Shown: positions 20,316 to 29,751, numbered from the stretch's first letter. The stretch: 64,000 nt of DNA from Paenibacillus methanolicus (GCF_008124765.1 NZ_VNHS01000006.1:124001-188000); one strand, 5' to 3'. Translations and numbers: made by a program. The notes: generated by a model not told the origin, from the letters alone.

Positions 20316-21617
20316 CTATAGACGACGCAGCGCTTCGTCGTGCGCCGCGATCGTCGCGTCGATCGCCGTTTCGTCGTGAACGGCCGAAACGAACATGCCT
20401 TCGAACTGCGATGGCGGAATGCTGATGCCGTTATCCAGCATGCCGGCGAAATACGCTTTAAAGCGCTCCAGATCGGCCGTCTTCGCAATTTCGTAATTAA
20501 TGACGTGCTTGTCCGTGAAGAACGGACACACCATGGAGCCGACGCGGTTGATCGTCATCGCGACGCCGTGCTTCTGCGCGTTCGAGATTAGTCCGCGCTG
20601 CAGGCGCACGGCCATGCGTTCCAAATGTTCGTATGTCTCCGGTTTCAAGAGACTAAGCGTCGTGTAGCCCGCCGCCATCGCGAGCGGGTTGCCGGATAAC
20701 GTCCCCGCCTGGTAGATCGGTCCGGACGGTGCCATCATCTCCATAATTTCGCGTTTGCCACCGTAGGCGCCCACAGGCAAGCCGCCGCCGATGACTTTAC
20801 CGAGGCAGGTCAAATCCGGCGTGATGCCGTACAACCCTTGCGCGCAGTTATAGTGAACGCGGAAGCCGGTCATCACTTCGTCGAAGATTAGCAGGCTGCC
20901 GTATTGCTCGGTAATGTCGCGCAAACCTTGCAGGAAGCCCGGCAACGGCGGCACGACGCCCATATTGCCCGCCACCGGTTCCACGATGACGCAGGCGATT
21001 TGTTCGCCGAACTTCTCGAAGGCCAGCTTGACCGATTCGATATCGTTATAGGGCACCGTGAGCGTGTGGGAAGCGACGCTCTCCGGCACGCCGGGACTGT
21101 CGGGCAGGCCGAGTGTCGCGACGCCGGAACCCGCTTTAATGAGCAAGCTATCCGCATGTCCGTGATACGAGCCTTCGAATTTCAAAATCATGCTACGCTT
21201 CGTATACCCGCGCGCCAGGCGCAGCGCGCTCATCGTCGCTTCCGTTCCGGAGTTGACCATCCGCACCAGATCGATTGAAGGCACGCGTTCAGCCACCAGC
21301 TTCGCCATCGTCGTCTCCAGCTCTGTCGGCGCGCCGAAGCTCGTCCCTTTCTCCGCCGTCTTCTTGATTGCTTCGATTACTTCCGGATGGGCATGCCCCA
21401 TGATCAGCGGTCCCCACGAACCTACGTAGTCGATGTAGCTGTTGCCATCGATATCATAGACGCGGTAACCCTCTCCGCGCTCCATGTATACCGGCGTCAA
21501 ACCGACGGAGCGAAATGCCCGTACCGGCGAATTGACCCCGCCCGGAATGACCTCTTTGGCGGAGGCGAAAGCTTCTTTGGAACGCTCGTCCAATCTAGCG
21601 CGACCTTGCTCGCTCAT
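20316..21617 (-). CDS. hemL: Glutamate-1-semialdehyde 2,1-aminomutase
   Basis: PLP enzyme making 5-aminolevulinate from glutamate-1-semialdehyde, the second step of the C5 haem pathway after HemA. PLP landmarks are [21 protein letters not shown] and the Schiff-base Lys in [20 protein letters not shown] chose the ATG at 21617 behind AGGTG; an in-frame GTG three codons upstream is possible. It ends the hemA-X-sirC-C-D-B-L cluster, 62 bases after hemB. Confidence 0.96.
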   Translation of the reverse strand: MSEQGRARLDERSKEAFASAKEVIPGGVNSPVRAFRSVGLTPVYMERGEGYRVYDIDGNSYIDYVGSWGPLIMGHAHPEVIEAIKKTAEKGTSFGAPTELETTMAKLVAERVPSIDLVRMVNSGTEATMSALRLARGYTKRSMILKFEGSYHGHADSLLIKAGSGVATLGLPDSPGVPESVASHTLTVPYNDIESVKLAFEKFGEQIACVIVEPVAGNMGVVPPLPGFLQGLRDITEQYGSLLIFDEVMTGFRVHYNCAQGLYGITPDLTCLGKVIGGGLPVGAYGGKREIMEMMAPSGPIYQAGTLSGNPLAMAAGYTTLSLLKPETYEHLERMAVRLQRGLISNAQKHGVAMTINRVGSMVCPFFTDKHVINYEIAKTADLERFKAYFAGMLDNGISIPPSQFEGMFVSAVHDETAIDATIAAHDEALRRL

Positions 21618-21679
21618 AGTAGACACCTGCCTGTTTCATAGTATGCCGTCGGAGTTCTCCTCGTCGGCTTTAAATTGCG

Positions 21680-22675
21680 TTATTCGCAGCGCAGCCACTT
21701 GGCCGCGTCCAGCGCGTGGTACGTAATGATCAAATCCGCGCCCGCGCGTTTCATGCCCGTCAACGTCTCCAGCACGACGGCGCGCTCGTCGATCCAGCCG
21801 TTCGCGGCCGCCGCCTTCACCATCGAATATTCCGCGCTGACGTTATATGCGACGAGAGGCAGATCGAAATTCTCCTTCACCATGCGCAGCACGTCCAGAT
21901 AGGCGAGCGCCGGTTTAACCATGAGCATGTCGGCGCCTTCAAGCACGTCGGCTTCCGCTTCGCGCATCGCTTCGCGAATGTTGGCCGGGTCCATCTGATA
22001 CGTCTTCCGATCGCCGAATTGCGGCGTCGAATGCGCGGCGTCGCGGAACGGTCCATAGAACGCGGAAGCGTATTTGACCGAATAGGACATAATCGGAATG
22101 TTCTCGTACCCTGCCTCGTCAAGTCCCGCGCGGATCGCGTGGACGAAGCCGTCCATCATGTTCGACGGGGCAATGATATCCGCGCCCGCTTCCGCTTGCG
22201 AGATTGCCGTCTTCACCAGCAGCGCGAGCGAAGGATCGTTGTCGATCTCGGCATAGCCGGTCTTCGGATCGTGATGAATGACGCCGCAGTGGCCATGGTC
22301 GGTGTAAGCGCAAAGACAGGTGTCGGCAATGACGACGAGATCCGGCGCCCATTCTTTCACCTTGCGAGTGGCTTCCTGTACGATGCCGTTATGGTCATAG
22401 GCGGATGTCCCGACGGCATCCTTCGTCGCGGGCACGCCGAACAGCAGAACGGATTGAACGCCGCTCGCGACGACCGCGTCGATCTCCGGCTTCAGCCGGT
22501 CCAAGGAGAAATGATGTACGCCCGGCATCGACGGAATCTCCGCCTTGATGTCCGTCCCGTGCGTCACGAATATCGGATAAATAAAGTCGTTCGCCGTCAA
22601 AATCGTTTCTTTAACCAGCTGACGGAGCGCCGGCGTACGACGCAGACGACGTAATCTTGTAATTGGGTAGCTCAT
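21680..22675 (-). CDS. hemB: Delta-aminolevulinic acid dehydratase
   Basis: Porphobilinogen synthase, condensing two 5-aminolevulinates. The zinc-type Cys cluster ([18 protein letters not shown]) and the active-site lysine regions ([15 protein letters not shown] and [12 protein letters not shown]) are present. With the ATG at 22675 the protein has 331 residues. The frame also opens nine bases earlier at TTG, but that is only two bases from GGAGGG, so the ATG is better. The gene follows cobA-hemD after 25 bases. Confidence 0.96.
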   Translation of the reverse strand: MSYPITRLRRLRRTPALRQLVKETILTANDFIYPIFVTHGTDIKAEIPSMPGVHHFSLDRLKPEIDAVVASGVQSVLLFGVPATKDAVGTSAYDHNGIVQEATRKVKEWAPDLVVIADTCLCAYTDHGHCGVIHHDPKTGYAEIDNDPSLALLVKTAISQAEAGADIIAPSNMMDGFVHAIRAGLDEAGYENIPIMSYSVKYASAFYGPFRDAAHSTPQFGDRKTYQMDPANIREAMREAEADVLEGADMLMVKPALAYLDVLRMVKENFDLPLVAYNVSAEYSMVKAAAANGWIDERAVVLETLTGMKRAGADLIITYHALDAAKWLRCE

Positions 22676-22700
22676 CTGAAGCAAGTCCCTCCTTCATGGA

Positions 22701-24257
22701 TTAAACGTTATGAGCGGATAGACACTCGGCCGCGATCGCCGCGACGAGCGCATCGATCGTTGAATCAGGCGGCAGAATGTCAACCGTAAGCCCGGCTTCC
22801 TCAGCCGTTCGGGCCGTCACCGGACCGATGCAAGCGACTCTCGCCTTCCCCAACAGTTCAATAGGGTTCTCCACGCCCATCCGACGCAGTACGGCAATCA
22901 AATTCGTAACCGTCGAAGAGCTTGCGAACGTAATGACGTCGACCGCCCCGGACTGGAGCAGCTCAAGCACTTCTTCGTCCTGTTGATCAGCCGCGACCGT
23001 CTCGTAGACGTCGATTCCTACGACCGTTAAGCCTTGCGCTTGGAGCGTTCTTGGCAAAATGTCTCTCGCTAAATCGCCTCTGGGCAGCAGGACTCGTTGT
23101 CCGGGGAGGAGCTCGTCGGCCAAATGATCGAGAAGACCTTCGGCCTGATATTGGGCGGGCAGCGCCTCCACGACCAATCCGCGCCTCTGCAGCGCTTCCG
23201 CCGTCTTCGGTCCGACCGCGGCGATGCGGGCTCGATGGAACTGTCTGATATCGATCCGATAACGCTGCAAATAACGGAAGAAATAGTCCACGCCGTTCAC
23301 GCTCGTAAACAGAATCCAGTCAAAGTCATTCCCGCTGCGCAGCGCGGCTTCCACCTGCGCCATGACGGCCGGGTCTGCGGGTTCCCGCGTCTCGATGACA
23401 GGGAATTCGCAAGGCTCTCCGCCAAGCGCCTCGATGCGTTCGGCCAGGTCGCTGCTCTGCGCGCGCGAACGGGTAATGAGCACCCGCGTGCCGAACAACG
23501 GGCGGCGTTCCGCCCATTGCATTTTCTCCCGATGGCGGACGACTTCTCCGACCACGATGACGGCCGGCGGGCGGATCCGCTCCGCCCGTACGATCGACTC
23601 GATCGTTGCCAGCGTCCCGGTAACCGTGCGCTGATCCGTCGTCGTCCCCCACTGTATGACCGCAACCGGCATGTCCGGGCTCCGACCGTGGCGAATGAGT
23701 TCCCCGGCAATAAAGCCGATGTTCGCCACGCTCATGAGCAGTACAAGCGTGCCATCCATCTGGGCGATCCGCTCCCACTGCACCGAACGGTCTTGCTTGT
23801 CCGGATTCTCGTGGCCCGTGATGATTGACACCGATGCCGCCAACTCCCGGTGGGTCACCGGAATGCCTGCATAGACGGGGGCGGCGATCGCCGATGTAAT
23901 GCCCGGCACGATCTCGAATTCGATACCGTTCTCCGCCAGCAGTTCTGCCTCCTCCGCTACGCGGGCGAATATCGAAGGATCCCCGCCCTTCAATCGCGTG
24001 ACGACTTTGCCCTCCAAGGCCAAATCGACGAGCAGCTGGTTGATTTCTTCTTGTTCCAGCGTGTTGCGATCCGGAAGCTTACCTACATAAATCTTCTGCG
24101 CGCCCGGTTTCAGGTTGGCAAGCAGTCTAGGACTGGCTAGCCGATCATACACGACGGCGTCCGACTCTCGAAGGCATTCCATCCCGCGAACCGTAATTAG
24201 CTTCGGATGGCCCGGTCCCGCGCCGACCAGATATACTCTGCCTCTCTCCTCGCCCAT
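22701..24257 (-). CDS. Fused SUMT (CobA) and uroporphyrinogen-III synthase (HemD)
   Basis: Two activities in one 518-residue chain. Residues about 5-245 are uroporphyrinogen-III C-methyltransferase (VYLVGAGPGHPKLITVRG, VTRLKGGDPSIFARV, GITSAIAAPVYAGIPVTHR), the entry to sirohaem and cobalamin. Residues about 255-515 are uroporphyrinogen-III synthase (GTRVLITRSRAQSSDLAERI, LFTSVNGVDYFF, VITFASSSTVTNL). B. subtilis has a separate hemD here; the fusion is known in other Bacillota. ATG at 24257 uses GGAGG that lies within the last codons of hemC. Confidence 0.93.
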   Translation of the reverse strand: MGEERGRVYLVGAGPGHPKLITVRGMECLRESDAVVYDRLASPRLLANLKPGAQKIYVGKLPDRNTLEQEEINQLLVDLALEGKVVTRLKGGDPSIFARVAEEAELLAENGIEFEIVPGITSAIAAPVYAGIPVTHRELAASVSIITGHENPDKQDRSVQWERIAQMDGTLVLLMSVANIGFIAGELIRHGRSPDMPVAVIQWGTTTDQRTVTGTLATIESIVRAERIRPPAVIVVGEVVRHREKMQWAERRPLFGTRVLITRSRAQSSDLAERIEALGGEPCEFPVIETREPADPAVMAQVEAALRSGNDFDWILFTSVNGVDYFFRYLQRYRIDIRQFHRARIAAVGPKTAEALQRRGLVVEALPAQYQAEGLLDHLADELLPGQRVLLPRGDLARDILPRTLQAQGLTVVGIDVYETVAADQQDEEVLELLQSGAVDVITFASSSTVTNLIAVLRRMGVENPIELLGKARVACIGPVTARTAEEAGLTVDILPPDSTIDALVAAIAAECLSAHNV

Positions 24258-24262
24258 TCGCG

Positions 24263-25228
24263 TTAACCTCCGAGTTCAGCCAGTATACGATCCGCCCCTT
24301 TGGTCCGAAGCGCTTCCGCGATCTCGAGACCAAGTTGTTCTGGATCACGGCCTTGGCGAATCTCCTTGAGCAGCACCGAGCCGTCAGGCGTTCCTACGAT
24401 GCCCGTCATCGTCAAAAGGGGCGCTTCTCCGCCCGCGCCTTCCGCGAGCGTAGCATATGCGCCGATCGGAATTTGGCAGCCGCCGTTCAATGCACCCAGG
24501 AAAGTCCTCTCGGCCTGGACGGCTAATTCGGTCTCTCGGTCGTTCAACAGCGCCAGCAGCTCGCGGACCGCCTCGTCGTTCGCTCGGCATTCGATGCCGA
24601 GCGCGCCTTGTCCAACGGCCGGCACCGATACATCTTCGGGCACGTAGGACGAGATTTTGTCTTCCCAGCCCATCCGCTTCAGACCGGCTGCCGCCAGTAC
24701 GACCGCGTCGAAGCCTTCCGTCTCCAGCTTGCGGATTCGCGTATCGATATTGCCGCGTATCGACTCCAGCACGAGATCCGGACGGGCGTTCTTCAACTGG
24801 CTTGCGCGGCGGAGACTGCTCGTCCCGACTTTGGCGCCCTGCGGCAGCGTCTCGAACGTCAACCCATCGCGCGCGATGATCGCATCCCGCGGATCGACCC
24901 GGCGAGGAATCGCGCCATTCATAAGCCCTTCCGGAAGCTCGTACGGCATGTCTTTCATACTATGTACCGCCAGGTCGATCTCTCCGCTTAGGAGCGCTTC
25001 CTCGATTTCTTTCACGAACAGCCCTTTGCCGCCGACTTTGGACAACGTGACATCAAGAATGCGATCGCCTTTCGTAATGATTTTGCGAATTTCGAACTCG
25101 TACGGAAGGCCGTGCTTCTCGCACAAGCCTCGCAGCTGGTCGATGACCTGCCCAGTTTGAGTCAGCGCAAGCGCGCTTTGACGCGTGCCGACGATTATCG
25201 TTTTGCGTTCTGCTTTCGTTTCATTCAT
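24263..25228 (-). CDS. hemC: Hydroxymethylbilane synthase
   Basis: Polymerises four porphobilinogens into hydroxymethylbilane using a dipyrromethane cofactor. The N-terminal [19 protein letters not shown], the [11 protein letters not shown] stretch, and the cofactor-binding Cys in [13 protein letters not shown] are all there. Length 321. ATG at 25228, with GGAGG about twelve bases upstream, somewhat distant. Coupled downstream to cobA-hemD, whose ribosome site overlaps the hemC end. Confidence 0.96.
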   Translation of the reverse strand: MNETKAERKTIIVGTRQSALALTQTGQVIDQLRGLCEKHGLPYEFEIRKIITKGDRILDVTLSKVGGKGLFVKEIEEALLSGEIDLAVHSMKDMPYELPEGLMNGAIPRRVDPRDAIIARDGLTFETLPQGAKVGTSSLRRASQLKNARPDLVLESIRGNIDTRIRKLETEGFDAVVLAAAGLKRMGWEDKISSYVPEDVSVPAVGQGALGIECRANDEAVRELLALLNDRETELAVQAERTFLGALNGGCQIPIGAYATLAEGAGGEAPLLTMTGIVGTPDGSVLLKEIRQGRDPEQLGLEIAEALRTKGADRILAELGG

Positions 25229-25246
25229 ATTCAGACTACGCCTCCA

Positions 25247-25927
25247 TCAAGACAGGTATGCCGATGCAAGACGGCTTATCCATGCCTCTATCGTTTCGTC
25301 GCCTCGCTGCGGGGAACGCCGTTCGCCTTGCAGATCAAGCTCTGCTTCTTCCGCGGCTTCTCGCAGCATGGCGCGTTTAGTCGCCGTTGCAAATCCCTCT
25401 TCGTTCACCATGGACGCGCGCAGTTCGCCTAGTCGCTCGGCCCACCACGCATACGGCTCTCCATAGCGGCCTTCAAGCTCGTTTCGGATTCGCTTCGCAA
25501 ACGCCGGGCTCGCCCCGGATGTGGACACCGACAACAGCAACGGGCCTCTGCGTACCGCGGATGGCGCGATAAAATCGCCTTCCGCCGCTTCATCCGTCTG
25601 ATTAACCAAGGCGCCAGCCGCACGCGCTTCTCGCAAGACGATATCGTTGACGATCCGGCTATCCGTCGCCGCGAAGACGAGCGCCGCTCCATCGGCATCC
25701 TTATCTTGGTATTCCCTGCGCAACCATTGGATAGACCCTTGCTCTGCCAATGAAGCTAGCGCGGATGTCGCATCCGGACTGATCAACGTGACATGATCCG
25801 CCCCGCCTTCTAGCAACCCCCGCGTCTTGCGCTCCGCGATCCGGCCCCCTCCAACCACTACGCACCGTTTACCTCGCAAATCAAGGTGCAGCGCATAATA
25901 GGTTTTCGTTCTTGACTCGCGCCCCAT
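25247..25927 (-). CDS. Precorrin-2 dehydrogenase (sirohaem synthesis)
   Basis: NAD-dependent oxidation of precorrin-2 to sirohydrochlorin (SirC/CysG-B/Met8 N-terminal type). The Rossmann start YALHLDLRGKRCVVVGGGRIAERKTRGL... is split here as LDLRGKRCVVVGGGRIA and ERKTRGLLEGGA; LVNQTDEAAEGDFIAPS and LLLSVSTSGASPAFAKRIR follow. The frame extends far upstream, but the ATG at 25927 shares its A with the TAA of the hemX-like gene (TAATG), a clear coupling signal; this gives 226 residues. It supplies the second sirohaem step beside the fused CobA. Confidence 0.9.
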   Translation of the reverse strand: MGRESRTKTYYALHLDLRGKRCVVVGGGRIAERKTRGLLEGGADHVTLISPDATSALASLAEQGSIQWLRREYQDKDADGAALVFAATDSRIVNDIVLREARAAGALVNQTDEAAEGDFIAPSAVRRGPLLLSVSTSGASPAFAKRIRNELEGRYGEPYAWWAERLGELRASMVNEEGFATATKRAMLREAAEEAELDLQGERRSPQRGDETIEAWISRLASAYLS

Positions 25928-26745
25928 TACGACCACCCATGGAAGGAGGACGCCTGATTGAGAAATACGTTCAGGAACAGCAGGGCATAGCTGTACAAAA
26001 TCCAGCGCGCCATTTTCCAGCCCGGACCGTCCAACCAGCGGCGCTTCAGCACCGTCCATATGTACAGGCCAAGCGAGATGAACGACGCGATTACTTTCAG
26101 ATCGAGCAGCAGCGAGTATTCGCCTTCGGTCAAAATCGACGTAACCGCTACGGCTAGCGACATCGCGAGCAGCGGCGCGCCGATCAGCGTGCACCTGTAC
26201 ATGTAGATATCGATCAGTTCCAAGCTTGGGAGCCGCCGGACCGATTTGGTCCACTGCTTGCCTTTGAGCCTACTGTGCAAGAACAAATACATGCCCGCGA
26301 AAATCGTCGCGATCGTAAGCGCGGCGTATGCGCAGATCATAAGACTGACGTGCACGTAAAGCAGCTTGCGCGCTATCTCCCACCGTTCGAGCGACGTCCC
26401 GCTGCCGATACCGAACATATTTAGCGCCAGCACCGCAAATCCGATTACATTGACGAAAAATACGATAAATTCAATTCGGAAAAACCGATTCATCACAAGC
26501 GAAATGGTCACCAGCAGCCAGGAGAATAAGAGTAAATATTCGAATAAGCTAAAAAAGGACATATTCAAGTGCGATACGATACGCTGGATCAAATAAGCGG
26601 TCTGGAGCACCCAGACGAAAACAAGCAGCCCTGTACCCATCTGCTTCGCTCTCCGGTTGCGATCCACGAAATCGGAGAAGTAAAACAGCAGGCTCAGGGC
26701 GTATATGTACAACATTGCATCATATAACCAGTTCTCTGTAATCAT
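25927..26745 (-). CDS. hemX: HemX-like membrane protein (CcsA family)
   Basis: Integral membrane protein with about eight hydrophobic segments, of the cytochrome c assembly (CcsA/HemX) type. In B. subtilis HemX lies between hemA and hemC and lowers the cellular HemA level. Visible family features include the long hydrophobic SLLFYFSDFVDRNRRAKQMG start and the WARKLLYVHVSLMICAYAAL-like stretch read as ARKLLYVHVSLMICAYAAL. I chose ATG at 26745, five bases after GGAGG; an in-frame GTG four codons upstream is also open. Length 272. Confidence 0.85.
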   Translation of the reverse strand: MITENWLYDAMLYIYALSLLFYFSDFVDRNRRAKQMGTGLLVFVWVLQTAYLIQRIVSHLNMSFFSLFEYLLLFSWLLVTISLVMNRFFRIEFIVFFVNVIGFAVLALNMFGIGSGTSLERWEIARKLLYVHVSLMICAYAALTIATIFAGMYLFLHSRLKGKQWTKSVRRLPSLELIDIYMYRCTLIGAPLLAMSLAVAVTSILTEGEYSLLLDLKVIASFISLGLYIWTVLKRRWLDGPGWKMARWILYSYALLFLNVFLNQASSFHGWS

Positions 26746-26783
26746 ACGCGCCTCCACGCCCTACAGGTTCGGCTATTGCGTGA

Positions 26784-26813
26784 GAGGCAGGCCGCGCTTA
26801 TGCGGCCTGCCTC
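26784..26813. other. Perfect 12-bp inverted repeat between hemA and hemX
   Basis: GAGGCAGGCCGC, six bases, GCGGCCTGCCTC. It can form a strong RNA hairpin in the minus-strand transcript between hemA and hemX, but no T run follows on either strand, so it is more likely an mRNA stabiliser, processing site or partial attenuator than a terminator. Confidence 0.8.
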
Positions 26814-26822
26814 CCTGCGTGG

Positions 26823-28229
26823 TTATGGCGTTACGGCAGCCGCGATGCCCGGCATCTTCCGGGCTTGCTTGCCTTTCGCCACTTTCGAACCGTTCTCCGC
26901 CGCGGACGATTGGAGCTCCTTCATGACGGCCGCGGATTTCGAACGTTCTTCCTCGTGCGCAACCGATTCCTCAAGTGCGAACAATTTCACAAACAAATCC
27001 ATTGCTTCATCGCCGCGTTTCTCGCTTGCCATTTCTTTAATCCGCACGATCGGATCTTGCATCATCTGATTGACGATGCTCTTCGTCAGCTTCCGGATGA
27101 CCTTCAATTCGCGTTCATCCAAATCCGGCAGCTTGTTCGTTAAGCTCTCCATCGTCTCCTCGTGAATGGCGGCCGCCTTGTCCTGCAGCGCGCGGATGAG
27201 CGGCACGACGCCAAGCGTGCGGTACCAGTTCTGGAAGACGCCGAGTTCGATCGCGATGAACGACTCGATCTTGGCCGCTTCCTGGCGGCGCAGCTCCATA
27301 TTGCTCTCGACGATGCCTTCCAAGTCGTCGATATCGTACAAGAACACATTCTCGATCGTCGCGATGCGCGGATCCAAATCGCGGGGGACCGCGATATCGA
27401 TCATGAAGAGCGGCTTGGACTTCCTCTTCTTCATGGCGCCGGCAACCTGATCCCGGTTCAGCACGTATCCGTCGCTGCCCGTCGAGCTGATCAAAATGTC
27501 GGTTTCATGCAGCCGCCGAACGGTATCTTCTATCGCGCACGGTACGCCGCCGAATTTCTCCGCAAGCTGTACCGCGCGTTCGTAGGTGCGATTGACGACA
27601 ATGATCTGTTTCACGCCATTGGCGTGCAGATGTTTGGCGGTCAATTCGCTCATCTTGCCCGCGCCGAGAATCATGACGGTCTTGCCGGCGAAATGACCGA
27701 AAATCCGCTTCCCGAGTTCGACGGCCGCGTAGCTGACCGATACGGCCGACTCGCCGATGCTCGTCTCCGTATGGGCTCGTTTGGCAAGCGTCACCGCTTG
27801 TTTGAATAACATATTGAAAACCGTCCCCGTCGCCTTGTGCTCTTGGGCCAGGAAGAAGGCGCTACGGACTTGGCCGAGAATTTGCGTCTCGCCGATTACC
27901 ATCGAGTCCAAGCCGCTTGCAACTCGGAACAAATGTTTAATGGCCCCATCGTCTTCGTACATATATAGATGACTCGTAAACTGTTCGCGCGGCAGTCCGA
28001 ACCATTGCTCCATAAAGTTCCGAATGTAATGGCCGCACAACTGCGGACGGTCTACGACGGCATATAGCTCGGTGCGGTTGCAGGTCGCTACAATGACACA
28101 TTCCATGATGCTCTTCGTCTGCTGCAGTTGCTTGAGCGCTTCCGGCAGTTCCTGCTCGGCAAACGTAAACCGTTCGCGAACTTCAACGGGAGCCGTCCGG
28201 TAATTCAGCCCGACAACGACAATGTGCAT
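26823..28229 (-). CDS. hemA: Glutamyl-tRNA reductase
   Basis: First committed enzyme of C5 tetrapyrrole synthesis, reducing glutamyl-tRNA to glutamate-1-semialdehyde. The catalytic Cys50 lies in VATCNRTELY. The NADPH domain reads VMILGAGKMSELTAKHL, and the helical dimerisation domain follows. Length 468 is slightly long because of a Lys/Ala-rich tail after residue 440. ATG at 28229 is preceded by GGAGGGCAGGTGA. It heads the cluster and has an extended -10 promoter upstream. Confidence 0.96.
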   Translation of the reverse strand: MHIVVVGLNYRTAPVEVRERFTFAEQELPEALKQLQQTKSIMECVIVATCNRTELYAVVDRPQLCGHYIRNFMEQWFGLPREQFTSHLYMYEDDGAIKHLFRVASGLDSMVIGETQILGQVRSAFFLAQEHKATGTVFNMLFKQAVTLAKRAHTETSIGESAVSVSYAAVELGKRIFGHFAGKTVMILGAGKMSELTAKHLHANGVKQIIVVNRTYERAVQLAEKFGGVPCAIEDTVRRLHETDILISSTGSDGYVLNRDQVAGAMKKRKSKPLFMIDIAVPRDLDPRIATIENVFLYDIDDLEGIVESNMELRRQEAAKIESFIAIELGVFQNWYRTLGVVPLIRALQDKAAAIHEETMESLTNKLPDLDERELKVIRKLTKSIVNQMMQDPIVRIKEMASEKRGDEAMDLFVKLFALEESVAHEEERSKSAAVMKELQSSAAENGSKVAKGKQARKMPGIAAAVTP

Positions 28230-28267
28230 GCGCGTTCACCTGCCCTCCAGTAAATTTGACATTAGTT

Positions 28268-28276
28268 ATTATAGCA
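28268..28276 (-). promoter_or_regulatory. Extended -10 promoter of hemA
   Basis: TGCTATAAT on the minus strand, an extended -10 hexamer, about 40 bases before the hemA ATG. I see no good -35, which the TGn extension can offset. Confidence 0.55.
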
Positions 28277-28355
28277 CAGTTCGACAACCTATACGCCCGC
28301 AATTATGAAAAAAGTTTGAAGATACGCACCTCCTTCTTACACGAAAAACCGCATA

Positions 28356-28390
28356 TAAAAACGGCTACGGAGTTAGACTCCATAGCCGTT
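28356..28390 (-). terminator. Intrinsic terminator after speD
   Basis: 14-bp stem AACGGCTATGGAGT / ACTCCGTAGCCGTT (28390-28377 with 28373-28360) with one mismatch or wobble, a three-base loop, then five T. Confidence 0.93.
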
Positions 28391-28405
28391 AATCATCAAG
28401 TTATA

Positions 28406-28804
28406 TTACACGAATTGCGCTTGTTTCATTTCTGGTTCTACGACTTGCAATTCACCCATACCGCGAACAAGCTTCTTCGCATGTGTCGTTGTCGGCTTCA
28501 GCACGGAGATCATGTAGTCGATCGCCAGCTGTGGATCAACAGTCTCGCCGCAAGTGTAACAGTCCAGCGCCGCGAAACCTTTCTCAGGATACGTGTGAAT
28601 CGAGAGATGACTTTCAGACAGCAATACGAGCACCGTTGCTCCTTGTGGCTCGAATTGTTTGGCTTGCACAGAGAGTACGGTAGCGCCGCACGCTTCTGCA
28701 GCCTCCACCATTTGGGCTTGCAAAAATTCCGCGTTGTTGAGCAACTCAAAATCTACACCCCAAGTGTCTACAGCAACGTGTCTTCCGAAAGTTGAATATT
28801 CCAT
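28406..28804 (-). CDS. speD: S-adenosylmethionine decarboxylase proenzyme
   Basis: Self-processing, pyruvoyl-dependent decarboxylase that gives the aminopropyl donor for spermidine. The cleavage site is in LSESHLSIHTYPE: Ser65 should become the pyruvoyl group, with His70 and Cys85 (CYTCGET) as the helper residues. Length 132 fits the small bacterial class. ATG at 28804 follows GGGGG. It is a single-gene unit with its own promoter, a 150-base structured leader and a terminator. Why it lies here between hemA and engB is not obvious. Confidence 0.95.
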   Translation of the reverse strand: MEYSTFGRHVAVDTWGVDFELLNNAEFLQAQMVEAAEACGATVLSVQAKQFEPQGATVLVLLSESHLSIHTYPEKGFAALDCYTCGETVDPQLAIDYMISVLKPTTTHAKKLVRGMGELQVVEPEMKQAQFV

Positions 28805-28855
28805 CTTTCGGTTCCCCCTTCCTAGGAATAAAATGTTTTAAAAATTTCATCCGCT

Positions 28856-28920
28856 AGGACCTACGTCATTCACTGCCCGAGGGAATAATCTCTCGCAACA
28901 TAACCATGTCCTGAGTGAAT
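28856..28920 (-). promoter_or_regulatory. Candidate pseudoknotted leader RNA of speD
   Basis: In the minus-strand RNA, ATTCACT (28920-28914) pairs with AGTGAAT (28874-28868), and AGGAC (28912-28908) pairs with GTCCT (28860-28856). The two helices interlace, so they would form an H-type pseudoknot. A small CGAG/CTCG hairpin lies in the large loop. The same stretch holds a 13-codon frame ATG..TGA (28907-28866). It matches no riboswitch class I know. Confidence 0.4.
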
Positions 28921-28961
28921 CCTGGTTCCTAATTTGAAGCTGATTATTTTCAACGAAAATA

Positions 28962-28990
28962 AAAATAACATCTATCCGGGAGAATTGCAA
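28962..28990 (-). promoter_or_regulatory. Sigma-A promoter of speD
   Basis: TTGCAA (28990-28985), 17 bases, TATTTT (28967-28962). It predicts a leader of about 150 bases before the speD ATG. Confidence 0.6.
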
Positions 28991-29110
28991 CTGTTTTTTT
29001 TCTAAATTATTACTCGTCTCCCCCCGCAGTCTCCCAGCCCGAATTTATCGTATGCAAATAAAAGCCTCTTCGCGCGCCTAAAGCGGGGATTTTACGAAAA
29101 ACGCAATAAT

Positions 29111-29139
29111 GAAAAGAACCGCTGCTGGGCAGCGGTTCT
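29111..29139 (-). terminator. Intrinsic terminator after the 29161-29751 gene
   Basis: Perfect 11-bp stem AGAACCGCTGC / GCAGCGGTTCT with a three-base loop, then TTTTC on the minus strand. Confidence 0.85.
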
Positions 29140-29160
29140 AGAGCATGCTATACGTACAGA

Positions 29161-29751
29161 TTAAGCTTCTAGAATGAACAGTTGGTGGGTTGCAAGCCGC
29201 AGTTTCTCATCGATTAAGGCAATTTGCGAAGCGTCCGTGCACATGTTGCGAAGATCGAGCAGCTCGTTCACGGCATTATGCAGCAAAACGATGGATTGTT
29301 CGACTTCGTTGCTTCTGAATTGTTTCTCGAGTTGGCCAACCGTGTCCTTATATTCGAACACGATCCGGACCTCGCCATGCTTATGCTCGACGATTCGTCT
29401 TACGGAGCCTTGCACATAATGATACGTCATCGTATAGGTTGGATAAATGCGGTTAACAATGGCATCTCCCCGGAACGCCGCTACGGCTTTACGCATAGCA
29501 TTCGTTAGCTTGGGATGCATCAGCCGGCAGGATAATGAGCATACATACTGATCCTGCATTCGTTCAAATATCAAGCGGACCTCTTCCCGACCTGCCTCGT
29601 CTTCGAGAACCATTTCGTGATTGCCGTTGTCGAGCACGCGCACCTGCTGTCTCACATGCTGTTCTTCAAAAAACCGGACAAATCCCGCCATCTCATCAGC
29701 CGTTAATTGCAGAGAAGCTTTGACATACTCCGTGGCTATCCGCTGAGCCAT
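29161..29751 (-). CDS. Unrecognised conserved-looking protein
   Basis: 196-residue soluble protein, no signal peptide or membrane segment. I do not recognise a family. The composition is balanced and coding-like. The middle (RLMHPKLTNAMRKAVAAFR, then YPTYTMTYHYVQGSVRRI) is aromatic and basic. The C-terminal third is helical, with VGQLEKQFRSNEVEQSIVLLH and a Leu-rich end. ATG at 29751 has an ideal GAGGAG. It forms a single-gene unit with its own terminator between engB and speD; B. subtilis has no counterpart at this place. A role cannot be given. Confidence 0.75.
   Translation of the reverse strand: MAQRIATEYVKASLQLTADEMAGFVRFFEEQHVRQQVRVLDNGNHEMVLEDEAGREEVRLIFERMQDQYVCSLSCRLMHPKLTNAMRKAVAAFRGDAIVNRIYPTYTMTYHYVQGSVRRIVEHKHGEVRIVFEYKDTVGQLEKQFRSNEVEQSIVLLHNAVNELLDLRNMCTDASQIALIDEKLRLATHQLFILEA

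Noticed and set aside
25928..26254. Upstream extension of the precorrin-2 dehydrogenase frame
   Set aside because: It lies inside the HemX-like gene in another frame; the TAATG junction at 25927 marks the true start.
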